Program-made: the position numbers and the translations under genes
DNA from: Corynebacterium meridianum
Lineage (GTDB): Bacteria > Actinomycetota > Actinomycetes > Mycobacteriales > Mycobacteriaceae
Length of the DNA stretch: 64,000 nucleotides
Reading direction: 5' to 3'
Assembly: GCF_016342265.1 (NCBI RefSeq)
Contig: NZ_JAEIOS010000009.1
Span: 471,264-535,263, forward strand
The notes under the pieces: model-generated
What the model was told of the DNA's origin: nothing
The model's database searches: none
Seen by the model: only the letters and a program-made list of their open reading frames with translations
In this document: in pieces, positions 28,651 to 37,318 of the stretch
How positions within the stretch are numbered: the first letter of the stretch is position 1
Layout of the letters: each line of letters starts with the position of its first letter

Positions 28651-30303
28651 CTAGTGATCGACCGCGGCTTCCACGCCGACGCCGGTCAGCGAACGGACTT
28701 CCATCTCAGCATGGAGGTCGTCCAGGTTGTCCGGCTTGCCGAAGATGGTGCCGAGGTAGCCCGCGAGGAATGCCGCCGGGATGGAGACCAGGCCCGGGTT
28801 GCGGAGCGGGAACCAGGCCCAGTCGGCGCCGGGAACCATCGACGAGTCCGTACCGGACACGGCCGGGGAGAACACGATGAGAACCAGAGCCAGGACGAGA
28901 CCGGTGTACATCGAGCACAGGGCACCCGTGGTGTTGAACTTCTTCCAGTACAGCGAGTACAGGATCGTCGGCAGGTTGGCCGAGGCGGCGATGGCGAAGG
29001 CCAGTGCCACCAGGAAGGCCACGTTCTGGCTCATCGCCAGGATACCGAGGATGATCGCGGTGACACCGATGACGACCACCGTGATCCGGGAGACCCGGAC
29101 CTGCTCCGCTTCGGTGGACTCACCGTTGCGGATGATCGAGTGGTAGATGTCGTGGGCGACGGAGGCCGAGGCGGTGATCGCGAGGCCCGCGACCACGGCG
29201 AGCACGGTGGCGAACGCCACGGCGGAGATCGCAGCCATGAAGAAGGAGCCACCGAGTTCGAGCGCGAGCAGCGGAGCCGCGGAGTTCTGCCCGCCGGGTG
29301 CACCGAGGATCCGGTCCGGACCGACCATGGCTGCCGCCGCGTAGCCCAGCATCAGAGTCATCAGGTAGAAGGCACCGATGAGCACGATGGCCCAGGTGAC
29401 CGAGCGGCGGGCTTCACGTGCGGTCGGAACCGTGTAGAAGCGCATCAGCACGTGCGGGAGACCCGCGGTGCCGAGAACCAGGGTCAGACCCAGGGAGATG
29501 AAGTCGATCTTGGTGACGCTGTCCTTGCCGAACTTGAGACCGGGCTCCAGAATCGCGTGGGCGTCGTAGCCCTTGCCCGCGAGGTAGTCGGACTCGGCGT
29601 GCTTCTGCACGGCTGCGTCGAGCAGCGTGGGGAAGGAACCGACCTTGATGAAGATCAGCGCGGTCATGATGCCGACGCCACCAACCAGGAGGACGGCCTT
29701 GATCATCTGGACGTAGGTCGTGCCTTTCATACCGCCGAAGAGCACGTAGGCGATCATGATGACACCGACGACAGCGACGACGATGGCCTGCTGCGACTTA
29801 TCGTGCACGTTCAGCAGCACGGCGACCAGCGAACCGGCACCGGCCATCTGGGCGATGAGGTAGAAGAGCGAAACGAACAGGGTGCCGAGTGCGGCGGCCA
29901 TCCGGACGGGCTTCTGATTGAGTCGGAACGACAGGACGTCGGCCATCGTGAACTTACCGGTGTTACGCAGCGGCTCGGCGACGAGCAGCAGCGCGACCAG
30001 CCAAGCCACGAAGAAGCCGATGGAGTAGAGGAAGCCGTCATAGCCCGCGAGGGCGACGGCGCCGACGATACCGAGGAAGGAGGCGGCGGACAGGTAATCG
30101 CCCGCGATGGCCAGACCGTTCTGCTTACCGGAGAACTGCGCGCCACCGGTGTAGAAGTCGGAGGCCTCGCTGGTGGACTTGCCCACCTTGATGACGACAC
30201 CCATCGTGACGACGATGAAGATGATGAAGACGGCGATGTTCAGGATCGGATTACCGGCCTGCGCGCCCACTTCCTGGGCGGAGTAACTGATGATGTTATT
30301 CAT
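28651..30303 (-). CDS. mctC: Monocarboxylate (acetate/propionate/pyruvate) symporter MctC
   Basis: 550 residues, solute:sodium symporter family, about 13 membrane helices. Family features: DFYTGGAQFSGKQNGLAIAG, LSAASFLGIVG, and the substrate/ion helices GTAGLPHVLMRFYTVP. In C. glutamicum MctC takes up acetate, propionate and pyruvate and is the main acetate importer at low pH. The gene starts 8 bases after mctB, so the two form one operon. The DUF485 partner is the known companion of this transporter group. Confidence 0.94.
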   Translation of the reverse strand: MNNIISYSAQEVGAQAGNPILNIAVFIIFIVVTMGVVIKVGKSTSEASDFYTGGAQFSGKQNGLAIAGDYLSAASFLGIVGAVALAGYDGFLYSIGFFVAWLVALLLVAEPLRNTGKFTMADVLSFRLNQKPVRMAAALGTLFVSLFYLIAQMAGAGSLVAVLLNVHDKSQQAIVVAVVGVIMIAYVLFGGMKGTTYVQMIKAVLLVGGVGIMTALIFIKVGSFPTLLDAAVQKHAESDYLAGKGYDAHAILEPGLKFGKDSVTKIDFISLGLTLVLGTAGLPHVLMRFYTVPTAREARRSVTWAIVLIGAFYLMTLMLGYAAAAMVGPDRILGAPGGQNSAAPLLALELGGSFFMAAISAVAFATVLAVVAGLAITASASVAHDIYHSIIRNGESTEAEQVRVSRITVVVIGVTAIILGILAMSQNVAFLVALAFAIAASANLPTILYSLYWKKFNTTGALCSMYTGLVLALVLIVFSPAVSGTDSSMVPGADWAWFPLRNPGLVSIPAAFLAGYLGTIFGKPDNLDDLHAEMEVRSLTGVGVEAAVDH

Positions 30304-30311
30304 GAGAGGTA

Positions 30312-30656
30312 TTAGCCTTCCATTCTCTCACGGATCGCTGCCGCCTTGGGCTCGATCTTCTTATTGGCAAAATTGACGTAGATCCAGGTGATGGCGAAGG
30401 TGGTCACGAACTGGAGAAGGCCCATGATCACGCCCCAGTTGACGTTGCCGAACACCGGGGTTCCCATCCAGTCCTTCGCGTAGACCGCGAGGAGGACATA
30501 GAACATGTACCAGAGGAAGAACGCGATACTCATCGGGAAGGCGAACCCACGGAACGTCTTCTTCAGGTCGAGGAACTCAGGATCTTTCTGCATGGCCCGA
30601 AATTCTGCGGCACCGGGTTCCCGGCGCCGCACCGGGGCGGATGAGTCTGCACTCAT
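30312..30656 (-). CDS. mctB: DUF485 membrane subunit MctB
   Basis: 114 residues from ATG 30656 (MSADSSAPV). Two membrane helices (FPMSIAFFLWYMFYVLLAVYA and VIMGLLQFVTTFAITWIYV) and the DUF485 signature YVNFANKKIEP near the end. It always pairs with MctC/ActP-type symporters and is thought to be a small accessory subunit. The longer upstream frame runs into the regulatory region and is rejected. A CRP-type site and other dyads lie 150-210 bases upstream. Confidence 0.92.
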   Translation of the reverse strand: MSADSSAPVRRREPGAAEFRAMQKDPEFLDLKKTFRGFAFPMSIAFFLWYMFYVLLAVYAKDWMGTPVFGNVNWGVIMGLLQFVTTFAITWIYVNFANKKIEPKAAAIRERMEG

Positions 30657-31057
30657 GTGAGGGTCATCTCGCTTTCTGTAATTAATTTGACGGAGATTCT
30701 GTTCGGGTCGGGACGGAATGCCAACCATCGGCCGTCCGTCCCACCACTTCGCACACCGCTGTCGGATACCTGCCGATGGTGACGGAACGGGTCCGCCGGA
30801 CATCATTGTGCAAGCGATCACAGAACAAGGTGTATGTGTGAAGTTACCTAGCTCACGTTGCAATGTGAAAGCTAATCACCGGAATAGCTGCATTCGCAGC
30901 CTTTGCCCACCCCCATAAAACGCCCTCACCGGCATTTTCCCTATTAAGCAACAACCCCCCATCGCCCGCGTGTTCGGGCGTTGTGAAGATTGCGAATACC
31001 GTCTATCGCCCTCTTGGGGGGGCTGGACCACCTGAAAAAGGCCCCCCTGTGGGCGTG
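30657..31057 (-). promoter_or_regulatory. mctBC upstream region with GlxR-like site and dyads
   Basis: No gene in this gap. TGTGC-6-TCACA at 30807-30822 matches the corynebacterial GlxR (cAMP receptor) consensus TGTGA-6-TCACA in nine of ten arm positions. TCACGTTGCAATGTGA at 30853-30868 is a second, near-perfect palindrome with a TTGCAA core, reminiscent of RamB-type elements. Runs of C or G (30954-30959, 31016-31022) could serve RamA. Carbon-source regulation of mctC by RamA and RamB is known in C. glutamicum; applying it here is inference. Confidence 0.55.
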
Positions 31058-33481
31058 TCAGGCGCCGAAAGCGAAGACCCTCGCGGGCCGACCGGACCGT
31101 TTCTGCCCGATCCACCAGGACGCCTCGATCAATGCGGCACCGATACCACCCACGATGAGCGCCCGGACCAGCAACCCGGGATCTGACGCATCCAGGAAGA
31201 GCAGACGCGCGAGCGGCTGCACCGAGAAGATCACCACGTATGCGACCGCTCCGCTGACGATCAACGCGATCCGCCACCACTGGTACGGACGCGCCACGAC
31301 CGCGAGCACCCAGAGAGCCATCACGAGGGTCACCGTGAGGGTTGCGGTGCCCGCCTGCCTGATGGCCGTGTCCGGCGCGTGGGTGCCCGGGTTCACGAGG
31401 ATCCAGAACACGACGGTGAACACACCGATGAGTAGTCCCGAGGGCAGTGCGAGACGGAGGACGCGGGGGACGAATCCCGGCCGTGCCCGCTCGTGGTTCG
31501 GGGCCAGGGACAGGATGAACGCGGGGATCCCGATGGTGAACCAGCCGATCATCGTCACATGGATCGGCTGGAACGGGAAGGTGATCCCGAACAGCCCGAC
31601 CACCAGGGCCAGCACGACCGAGTAGATGGTCTTGGTCAGGAAGAGATTGGCGACCCTCTCGATGTTGCCGATGACCCTCCGCCCCTCCGCCACGACGTGC
31701 GGCAGGGTGGCGAACCGGTTGTCCAGGAGGACCACCTGCGCGACCGACCTCGTGGCGGGCGACCCCGACCCCATGGCGACACCGATGGATGCATCCTTCA
31801 GGGCCAGCACATCGTTGACCCCGTCGCCGGTCATCGCGACCGTGTGCCCCGCAGCCTGCAGAGCACCGACCATGTCCCGCTTCTGCTCCGGGGTGACGCG
31901 CCCGAACACCGTGCCCTCGGTGACCTGCCGGACGAAATCGGGGTCATCAGCCGCGGGCAGCTCCCGCGCGTCGACGACCTTTCCTCCGAGCCCGAGGGAT
32001 GCCGCGACAGCGCCCACGGAGACGGCGTTGTCCCCGGAGATAACCTTCACCTCCACCCCCTCACGGGCGAAGTAGCCCAGCGTCTCCTCGGCGTCCTCCC
32101 GGATCTTCTGCCGCAACACCACCAGGGCACACGGGGTCAGTGAGGCACAGCCCGGCGCGGCGGGGGATGCAGAGACCTCCCCGAGCGCCGTCGCCCGGCA
32201 GAGCATCAGCACCCGCAGGCCCCGGTCAATGTAGGGTTCCACGGCGGTGAGTGCCGAGTCCCCGTCGGCGACGAGGACATCGGGAGCGCCGAGGACCCAG
32301 TCCCCCAGTTCCGCGGTGGAGGCGCCGGACCACTTGCGGGCGGAATCGAAGGACACCGTCGAGGTCACCTCGTCGGGCTCGGTTCCCGCGACACCGTCCG
32401 AGATCGCCTGCATGGTGTCGTTCTGATGGCCGTCGGCCGCCGCGATCGAGGCGAGCACCCGGCGCACCAGCTCCGCGTCGTCGTGGTCGCCGACCGGCGC
32501 GATCTCGTCGAGTTCCATCCGGTTCTCGGTCAGCGTGCCGGTTTTGTCGGCGCAGACGAGATCGACCCGGGCAAGGCCCTCGATGGCCGGCAGTTCGTTG
32601 ATCAGCGCCTTGCGTTTCCCCAGCCTGACGACCCCGACCGCGAAGGCGATGGAGGTCATCAGGACAAGTCCCTCGGGCACCATCGGCACGAGGGCCGCGA
32701 CCATGGACAGGACGGCTTCCTTCCAGGGTGCGCCGGTCCGACCGAGCTGGGTCCAGACGGTGAGGACGCCGGTGGGAATGAGCAACCAGGTGATGATCCG
32801 CAGGATCTGGTTTATGCCGTCGAGCAGCTGCGAATCCGTCAGGGTGAACCGGCCGGCTTCCGCGATGAGTCTCGCCTGGTAGGAGTCCTCCCCGATGGCG
32901 GTGGCCTGGAACGTCCCTGATCCCGCCGTCACGTAGGAGCCTGACCGGATCTCATCACCGTCCCGCTTGACCACCGCGTCGGATTCCCCGGTGAGCATGG
33001 ACTCGTCGACCTCGAGGCCGTCGGCGGAACGCACGTAGCCGTCCACGACGATCTGGTCCCCGGGCCCAATGTCGATGAGGTCGTCGAGGACGATCTCATC
33101 GCGGACTATCTCGGTGGCCCGCCCGTCACGGATGACCCGGGGCTTCGATTCCCCGAGGATCGTGAGCCTGTCGAGGGTCCGCTTTGCCCGCAGCTCCTGG
33201 ATGATGCCGATCGCCGAGTTCGCGACGATGAGCAGACCGAAGGCTGCATTGATGATCGATCCGGTGCTCAGGACGATGACCAGCAGCACACCGAGGATCG
33301 CGTTGATCCGGGTGAATACGTTGCTCCGCACGATGTCGGCGACGCTGCGCCCGGTTCGTCTCACCGCGTGGTTGACCTGACCCGATTCCACCCGCTCCCG
33401 TACGGTCGCGGAGTCGAGCCCCTCCGGGCCGGTGGTGTGGCCGGTGGTGGCGACAGCGGTGGCTGCGGGTTCCATCTTCAT
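31058..33481 (-). CDS. ctpE: P-type ATPase, CtpE-like
   Basis: 807 residues. The phosphorylation motif is [11 protein letters not shown], with actuator TGES ([10 protein letters not shown]), the hinge [14 protein letters not shown] and helix-4 [10 protein letters not shown]. The last is typical of CtpE, the mycobacterial calcium-transporting ATPase, rather than of Cu or K pumps. Ten hydrophobic segments are visible, with no heavy-metal-binding domain. ATG at 33481 (MKMEPAAT) follows TAGAGT by seven bases (leaderless pattern); a longer frame upstream is rejected. It lies beside an EchA6-like gene, as ctpE lies near echA6 in mycobacteria. Calcium as substrate is inferred from the family. Confidence 0.9.
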   Translation of the reverse strand: MKMEPAATAVATTGHTTGPEGLDSATVRERVESGQVNHAVRRTGRSVADIVRSNVFTRINAILGVLLVIVLSTGSIINAAFGLLIVANSAIGIIQELRAKRTLDRLTILGESKPRVIRDGRATEIVRDEIVLDDLIDIGPGDQIVVDGYVRSADGLEVDESMLTGESDAVVKRDGDEIRSGSYVTAGSGTFQATAIGEDSYQARLIAEAGRFTLTDSQLLDGINQILRIITWLLIPTGVLTVWTQLGRTGAPWKEAVLSMVAALVPMVPEGLVLMTSIAFAVGVVRLGKRKALINELPAIEGLARVDLVCADKTGTLTENRMELDEIAPVGDHDDAELVRRVLASIAAADGHQNDTMQAISDGVAGTEPDEVTSTVSFDSARKWSGASTAELGDWVLGAPDVLVADGDSALTAVEPYIDRGLRVLMLCRATALGEVSASPAAPGCASLTPCALVVLRQKIREDAEETLGYFAREGVEVKVISGDNAVSVGAVAASLGLGGKVVDARELPAADDPDFVRQVTEGTVFGRVTPEQKRDMVGALQAAGHTVAMTGDGVNDVLALKDASIGVAMGSGSPATRSVAQVVLLDNRFATLPHVVAEGRRVIGNIERVANLFLTKTIYSVVLALVVGLFGITFPFQPIHVTMIGWFTIGIPAFILSLAPNHERARPGFVPRVLRLALPSGLLIGVFTVVFWILVNPGTHAPDTAIRQAGTATLTVTLVMALWVLAVVARPYQWWRIALIVSGAVAYVVIFSVQPLARLLFLDASDPGLLVRALIVGGIGAALIEASWWIGQKRSGRPARVFAFGA

Positions 33482-33631
33482 GGCGCCAACTCTAATCCGC
33501 GGAGCGCGTCGGAGCGCATTCACCGCCACGTCCGCCGGAGCGGATGGCGGGGAGTGCAGGGCCCCGGTTCGTGAACGGTGCACGCGGCCGATCGCGGAGA
33601 CCGGATGCTCCCCTCGCCTCGGGTGGTGGGG

Positions 33632-34417
33632 TCACCGACCGGTGAATCTCGGTTGCCGCCCCTCGGCCCGTGCCGCCCGCGCCTCCGCCGCGTCGGTGCT
33701 CGCCCAGCACGTCTCGTAGAGTTCCCGGGCTGCGGCACCGGTGCCGGCGGCCGCCGTCCCCGTGTCGTTGAGGGCGAGTTTGAGCTGTTGCACCGACAAC
33801 GGCGCGAGAGCGGCAACCCGGTCGGCGAGTTCCGCCGCATCCCGGGAGCCGCCGGAGACGTTGGCGAATCCGCAGGCCGCGGCCTCGGTGGCGGACATGC
33901 GCAGACCCCCTAGCATCAGCCCACGGGCCCGCGAACCACCGATGAGGTCGACGCACCGGCCCACGGTCCAGTCGTCGAGGGCGATCCCCAGTGCCGCGGG
34001 CGGGAGTCCGAACCAGGCGTCCGGCCCGACGACGCGCAGGTCACTCGCCAAGGCCAGCTGCAGGCCGGCACCGACACACGGCCCCTGGATGTCGGCGATC
34101 ACCGGCAGCGGGCACTCCACGAGGGCACGCAGCAGTCCGCCGAGGGTGTCGAGGAACTCGGGCGAGTGCGCGTGGTTGAGATCCGCCCCGGAGCAGAAAG
34201 CCGGTGGGGTACCGCGGAGCAGCAGCGTCCGGGGCCCGACTCCGTGTCCCGAGCGGGTCCCCTCGTCGCCCGCGGTACGGATGGTTTCGGTGAGCGCCGC
34301 ACAGAGACCGGTGTCGAGGGCGTTTCGGACCCGGGGCCGATCCAGGGTGATGATTCTGACCACGCCGCGGTCCTCGACGTGGAGTGGACGGGTGCCGGGT
34401 TCCCGTGCAGGGCTCAT
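33632..34417 (-). CDS. echA6: Crotonase-fold protein, EchA6-like
   Basis: 261 residues. Start ATG 34417 overlaps the stop of the preceding aldo/keto reductase (ATGA), so the two are translationally coupled. Crotonase features: PRVRNALDTGLC, CSGADLNHA (oxyanion hole) and GPCVGAGLQLALASDL. The usual catalytic glutamate region reads LPPAALGIALDDWTV, closely recalling EchA6 of mycobacteria (ALDNW), which lacks the catalytic glutamates and binds acyl-CoA without hydrating it. EchA6 is reported to hand acyl-CoA to FAS-II. Corynebacteria lack FAS-II, so its role here must differ. Confidence 0.82.
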   Translation of the reverse strand: MSPAREPGTRPLHVEDRGVVRIITLDRPRVRNALDTGLCAALTETIRTAGDEGTRSGHGVGPRTLLLRGTPPAFCSGADLNHAHSPEFLDTLGGLLRALVECPLPVIADIQGPCVGAGLQLALASDLRVVGPDAWFGLPPAALGIALDDWTVGRCVDLIGGSRARGLMLGGLRMSATEAAACGFANVSGGSRDAAELADRVAALAPLSVQQLKLALNDTGTAAAGTGAAARELYETCWASTDAAEARAARAEGRQPRFTGR

Positions 34418-35274
34418 TCTTCGGGGAACGTCAGCGGGTTCGGTCCGATTCGACCGGCGATGGTGGAATCGTCCAACGACGTGATGCACTCCATGTCACG
34501 GTCGCCGAGGTGGAAGTCGAAGATGTCGAAGTTCTCGCTGATCCGCTTGGGGTGCGCCGACTTCGGGATGATGATGTTGCCCAGCTGGAGGTGCCAGCGG
34601 AGCATCACCTGCGCCGGGGTCCGGTCGTGTTCCTCGGCGATCCGCCGGATCACCGGGTCATCGAGCCCCCTGCCGCGACCGATCGGGGACCACGCCTCGG
34701 TGGCGATCCCCCGCTCGCGGTTGACCTCGCGGAGTTCCGCCTGGGAGAAACCCGGGTGCAGTTCGATCTGGTTGAGGACGGGGGTGATCCCGGTGCCGGA
34801 GATCACCTCGTCAAGGGTCTCGGCGTAGAAGTTCGAGACACCGATCGACCGGATACTGCCGAACCCCTGGAGCTTCGCCATCGCACTGAAGGTCTCCACG
34901 GCAAGTCCCTTCCGGGGACAGGGCCAGTGGATGAGGTAGCAGTCCACGTAGTCGAGCCCGAGCCTGGACAGTGACTCCTGGAATGCGCGGGTCGATTCCT
35001 CCGCACCCTGGCGGTCGTTCCACAGTTTGGTGGTGACGAACAGCTCCTCGCGGGTGACGTCACCTGCCGCGATGGCGTCCCGGATGGCGTTACCCACCTG
35101 CTCCTCGTTGCCGTAGATGGCGGCGGTGTCGATGTGCCGGTAACCGACCTCGATGGCGTGACGGACCGCGGTGACGCACTCGTCGTCCTTCAGCTTGTAG
35201 ACACCGAATCCGAGCTGCGGTATCTCGTTGCCGTCGTTCAGGGTCACGGTCGTGGGAAAGGTCTTCTCAGTCAT
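34414..35274 (-). CDS. Aldo/keto reductase (2,5-diketogluconate reductase type)
   Basis: 286 residues, TIM-barrel NADPH-dependent carbonyl reductase. Seen: LGFGVYKL, the catalytic aspartate/tyrosine region GYRHIDTAAIYGNE, lysine in VTTKLWN, histidine in DCYLIHWPCP, and the cofactor motif IIPKSAHPKRISEN. The physiological substrate is unknown; methylglyoxal and diketogluconate are typical for the group. ATG at 35274 (MTEKTFP) is preferred; an ATG three codons upstream is also possible. It is the first gene of an operon with the EchA6-like gene. Confidence 0.93.
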   Translation of the reverse strand: MTEKTFPTTVTLNDGNEIPQLGFGVYKLKDDECVTAVRHAIEVGYRHIDTAAIYGNEEQVGNAIRDAIAAGDVTREELFVTTKLWNDRQGAEESTRAFQESLSRLGLDYVDCYLIHWPCPRKGLAVETFSAMAKLQGFGSIRSIGVSNFYAETLDEVISGTGITPVLNQIELHPGFSQAELREVNRERGIATEAWSPIGRGRGLDDPVIRRIAEEHDRTPAQVMLRWHLQLGNIIIPKSAHPKRISENFDIFDFHLGDRDMECITSLDDSTIAGRIGPNPLTFPEE

Positions 35275-35375
35275 GGGCCCCATTGAACACCCATGTCCGG
35301 GGACGCGCACGGGGTCCACGGGCACGGGGGCAGCCGGCCGGCATCACCATCCAGCCAACGAAGCAGAGCAATCTC

Positions 35376-35404
35376 TTGACAGTTCGTTGTGTTTATACAA
35401 CACT
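35376..35404 (+). promoter_or_regulatory. Promoter and inverted repeat ahead of the XRE regulator
   Basis: A perfect -35 TTGACA at 35376-35381 is followed, after 17 bp, by AACACT at 35399-35404, and the ATG comes seven bases later (leaderless geometry). An inverted repeat GTTGT-6-ACAAC (35386-35401) fills the spacer and overlaps the -10 box, a likely binding site for the XRE protein itself. Confidence 0.65.
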
Positions 35405-35411
35405 CTAGTTT

Positions 35412-35681
35412 ATGTCCCTATCAAAGAGGTCGACGCGGCCAATCTACAACCGCATCAAGGTCCTGCGGACGGAACGCGGGATGTCACGCGCCGATCTGGC
35501 GGCGGTCATCGAGGTCAATCCACAGACCGTCGGCGCCCTCGAGCGCGGCGACCACTACCCCAGCCTCGACCTGGCGATGCGCATCGCCGAGACCTTCCGG
35601 TTGCCCGTCGAGGCGGTGTTCTCCCGAGAGGAGTTCAGCCCCATGTCCCATGACCTCTACCCCGCACCGGTGACACGTTGA
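35412..35681 (+). CDS. XRE-family HTH regulator (YozG-like)
   Basis: 89 residues, a single Cro/C1 helix-turn-helix: IYNRIKVLRTERGMSRADLA, then EVNPQTVGALERGDHYPSL, then AMRIAETFRLPVEAVFS. Short proteins of this type commonly sit at the head of ABC-exporter operons and repress them. ATG 35412 is seven bases behind the probable -10. An inverted repeat in the promoter spacer suggests autoregulation. Downstream on the same strand are a 33-codon ORF, a membrane protein and a NatAB-type transporter. Confidence 0.9.
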   Translation: MSLSKRSTRPIYNRIKVLRTERGMSRADLAAVIEVNPQTVGALERGDHYPSLDLAMRIAETFRLPVEAVFSREEFSPMSHDLYPAPVTR

Positions 35682-35703
35682 GCGCACGGAAAGGAGCACG
35701 ACA

Positions 35704-35805
35704 ATGACCGCATCCAGGACAATCGCACCGACCGCTCCCCTGCGCGGGCGGCGCCTTCTCGCCGGATCATTCACGGCGGCCACAGCCGCCGAGGAGGACG
35801 CGTGA
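35704..35805 (+). CDS. Micro-ORF (33 residues), translationally coupled
   Basis: Starts ATG 35704 behind a strong AAAGGAG and ends in a TGA that overlaps the GTG start of the next gene (GTGA). The peptide is basic in its first half (ASRTIAP, LRGRRLLAG), then small and acidic (TAATAAEEDA). I know no family. It may be a leader that couples translation, or a small peptide substrate of the adjacent exporter. Confidence 0.6.
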   Translation: MTASRTIAPTAPLRGRRLLAGSFTAATAAEEDA

Positions 35806-36383
35806 CCGGCCGCGGAACCTCCCCGATGACCCGCTACCGCAGGCATCGCCTGGACAGTTTCGAACGTCGAAGGGACGTTCTGGACTCCCGCTTCCACCGC
35901 TGGCGGAACCGTCGCCACCGGCGGGCCCTGGTTCTGCTGTTCTGCGGGGCCTACCACACCGGGGTGACACTCGGCGTCGCGGCGGTACTCCTTGAACAGG
36001 CGACCCTGCTCGCCATGACCGCGGCCCTGTGTCTGGCGTCCTGTGCCATCTGGTCCATGATCCGCACACTGATCCGACTGGAGGACATGGCGCCGCCGGA
36101 GTTCCTCGATGAATACGAGCTGGCGAGACAGCTCCGGCTACGCGCCACGACAACCCACTTCTACTACGCGATCGGGCTGGTCTACGCCGGAATCATCACC
36201 TTCGGATCGGTCTGGGCGCTGGACAGAGGGTGGGCGATGCGCGATCTGTACGACCTGACGTACACGACCGGCATGACGATGTTCCTCATCATCGGCCTGA
36301 TCGGCGCCATCCCCGGACTCGTGCTCGCCTGGACCCTGCCCGACCCGACCGACCCCGATCTGCTGTTCCCCGACGCGGACTGA
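35802..36383 (+). CDS. Four-helix membrane protein of unknown function
   Basis: 193 residues from GTG 35802, coupled to the micro-ORF by a GTGA overlap. The N-terminus is very basic and arginine-rich (RYRRHRLDSFERRR...RNRRHRRA), then two pairs of hydrophobic helices: ALVLLFCGAYHTGVTLGVAAVLL with LLAMTAALCLASCAIWSM, and FYYAIGLVYAGIITFGSVWAL with MTMFLIIGLIGAIPGLVLAW. The length and place between an XRE regulator and an ABC pair suggest an accessory membrane component. The ATPase gene follows after 23 bases. Confidence 0.8.
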   Translation: MTGRGTSPMTRYRRHRLDSFERRRDVLDSRFHRWRNRRHRRALVLLFCGAYHTGVTLGVAAVLLEQATLLAMTAALCLASCAIWSMIRTLIRLEDMAPPEFLDEYELARQLRLRATTTHFYYAIGLVYAGIITFGSVWALDRGWAMRDLYDLTYTTGMTMFLIIGLIGAIPGLVLAWTLPDPTDPDLLFPDAD

Positions 36384-36406
36384 AAACCAGTAAGGAAGAA
36401 ACACCC

Positions 36407-37318
36407 ATGACACGCTCACCATCCCCGCTCGTCATCGACGGGATATCCAAGAGATACGGCGACCTCACGGCACTCGACGGCATGAGTTTCACCGTGCACC
36501 CCGGCGAGATCTACGGCTTCGTCGGATCCAACGGGGCCGGCAAGTCGACCACCATGCGCATCGCACTCGGGGTCATCGCAGCCGACTCCGGCGAGGTCCG
36601 GCTCGGTGACGAACCGCTCACCGAATCCTCCCGTCGACGCATCGGTTACATGCCGGAGGAACGGGGGCTGTACCCGAAGGAGAAGATCGGCACACAGCTG
36701 ATCTACCTGGCGCGGTTGCACGGCGTCGACAAGAGCTCAGCGGAGAACCGCACCACCGGTCTCCTTGAGCAGCTCGGGCTCAGCGACCGAGCCGACGATC
36801 AGCTCGAGTCACTCTCCCTCGGAAACCAGCAGCGCGTGCAGCTGGCCGCCGCACTCGTCCACGATCCGGATGTCCTCGTCCTGGATGAACCGTTCTCGGG
36901 CCTCGATCCCGTGGCGGTGAACGTGATGAGCGACATCCTCGTCGAGCGGGCGGAGTCGGGGGTCCCGGTCCTGTTCTCCTCACACCAGCTCGACCTCGTC
37001 CAACGTCTCTGCCACCGCGTCGGGATCATCGCCGCCGGCCGGATGCGTGCGGAAGGCACCGTCGACGAGCTCCGGGACACCGGTGAGGACACCTACGAGG
37101 TGCATGTCGACGCCCCGGGTGACTGGTGGCGGACGGTGCCCGGGGCCACCGCGGTCGGCGACGGCGGCGACACCGTGACACTACTCACCCTCGATCCCGG
37201 ATCCCCGGCAACCGACCAGGACATCCTGCGCGCCGCGATGGCCGCCGGTCCCGTCCACCATTTCACCCGACGCCGCCCCGACCTGTCCGATCTCTTCCAG
37301 GAAGTAGTGAAACCATGA
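36407..37318 (+). CDS. ABC transporter ATP-binding protein (NatA-like)
   Basis: 303 residues. Walker A GSNGAGKSTT, Q-loop region YMPEERGLYPKE, signature LSLGNQQRVQLAA (LSxGxxQ), Walker B VLVLDEPFSGLDP and the switch histidine in FSSHQLD. The C-terminal 80 residues are the extension typical of NatA-type exporters of Na+, lipids or peptides. ATG 36407 follows GGAAG. Its stop overlaps the permease start (ATGA), so subunits are made together. Confidence 0.94.
   Translation: MTRSPSPLVIDGISKRYGDLTALDGMSFTVHPGEIYGFVGSNGAGKSTTMRIALGVIAADSGEVRLGDEPLTESSRRRIGYMPEERGLYPKEKIGTQLIYLARLHGVDKSSAENRTTGLLEQLGLSDRADDQLESLSLGNQQRVQLAAALVHDPDVLVLDEPFSGLDPVAVNVMSDILVERAESGVPVLFSSHQLDLVQRLCHRVGIIAAGRMRAEGTVDELRDTGEDTYEVHVDAPGDWWRTVPGATAVGDGGDTVTLLTLDPGSPATDQDILRAAMAAGPVHHFTRRRPDLSDLFQEVVKP

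Noticed and set aside
28639..30315. A 558-codon plus-strand frame
   Set aside because: Antisense shadow of mctC, rich in Asp, Glu, His and Gly, with no recognisable protein features. The same applies to 47002-48654 over the purine permease.
30984..31046. Possible terminator of ctpE (CG-rich hairpins near a T5 run)
   Set aside because: The arms are short or the T-run falls inside the loop, so I cannot define a hairpin with confidence.
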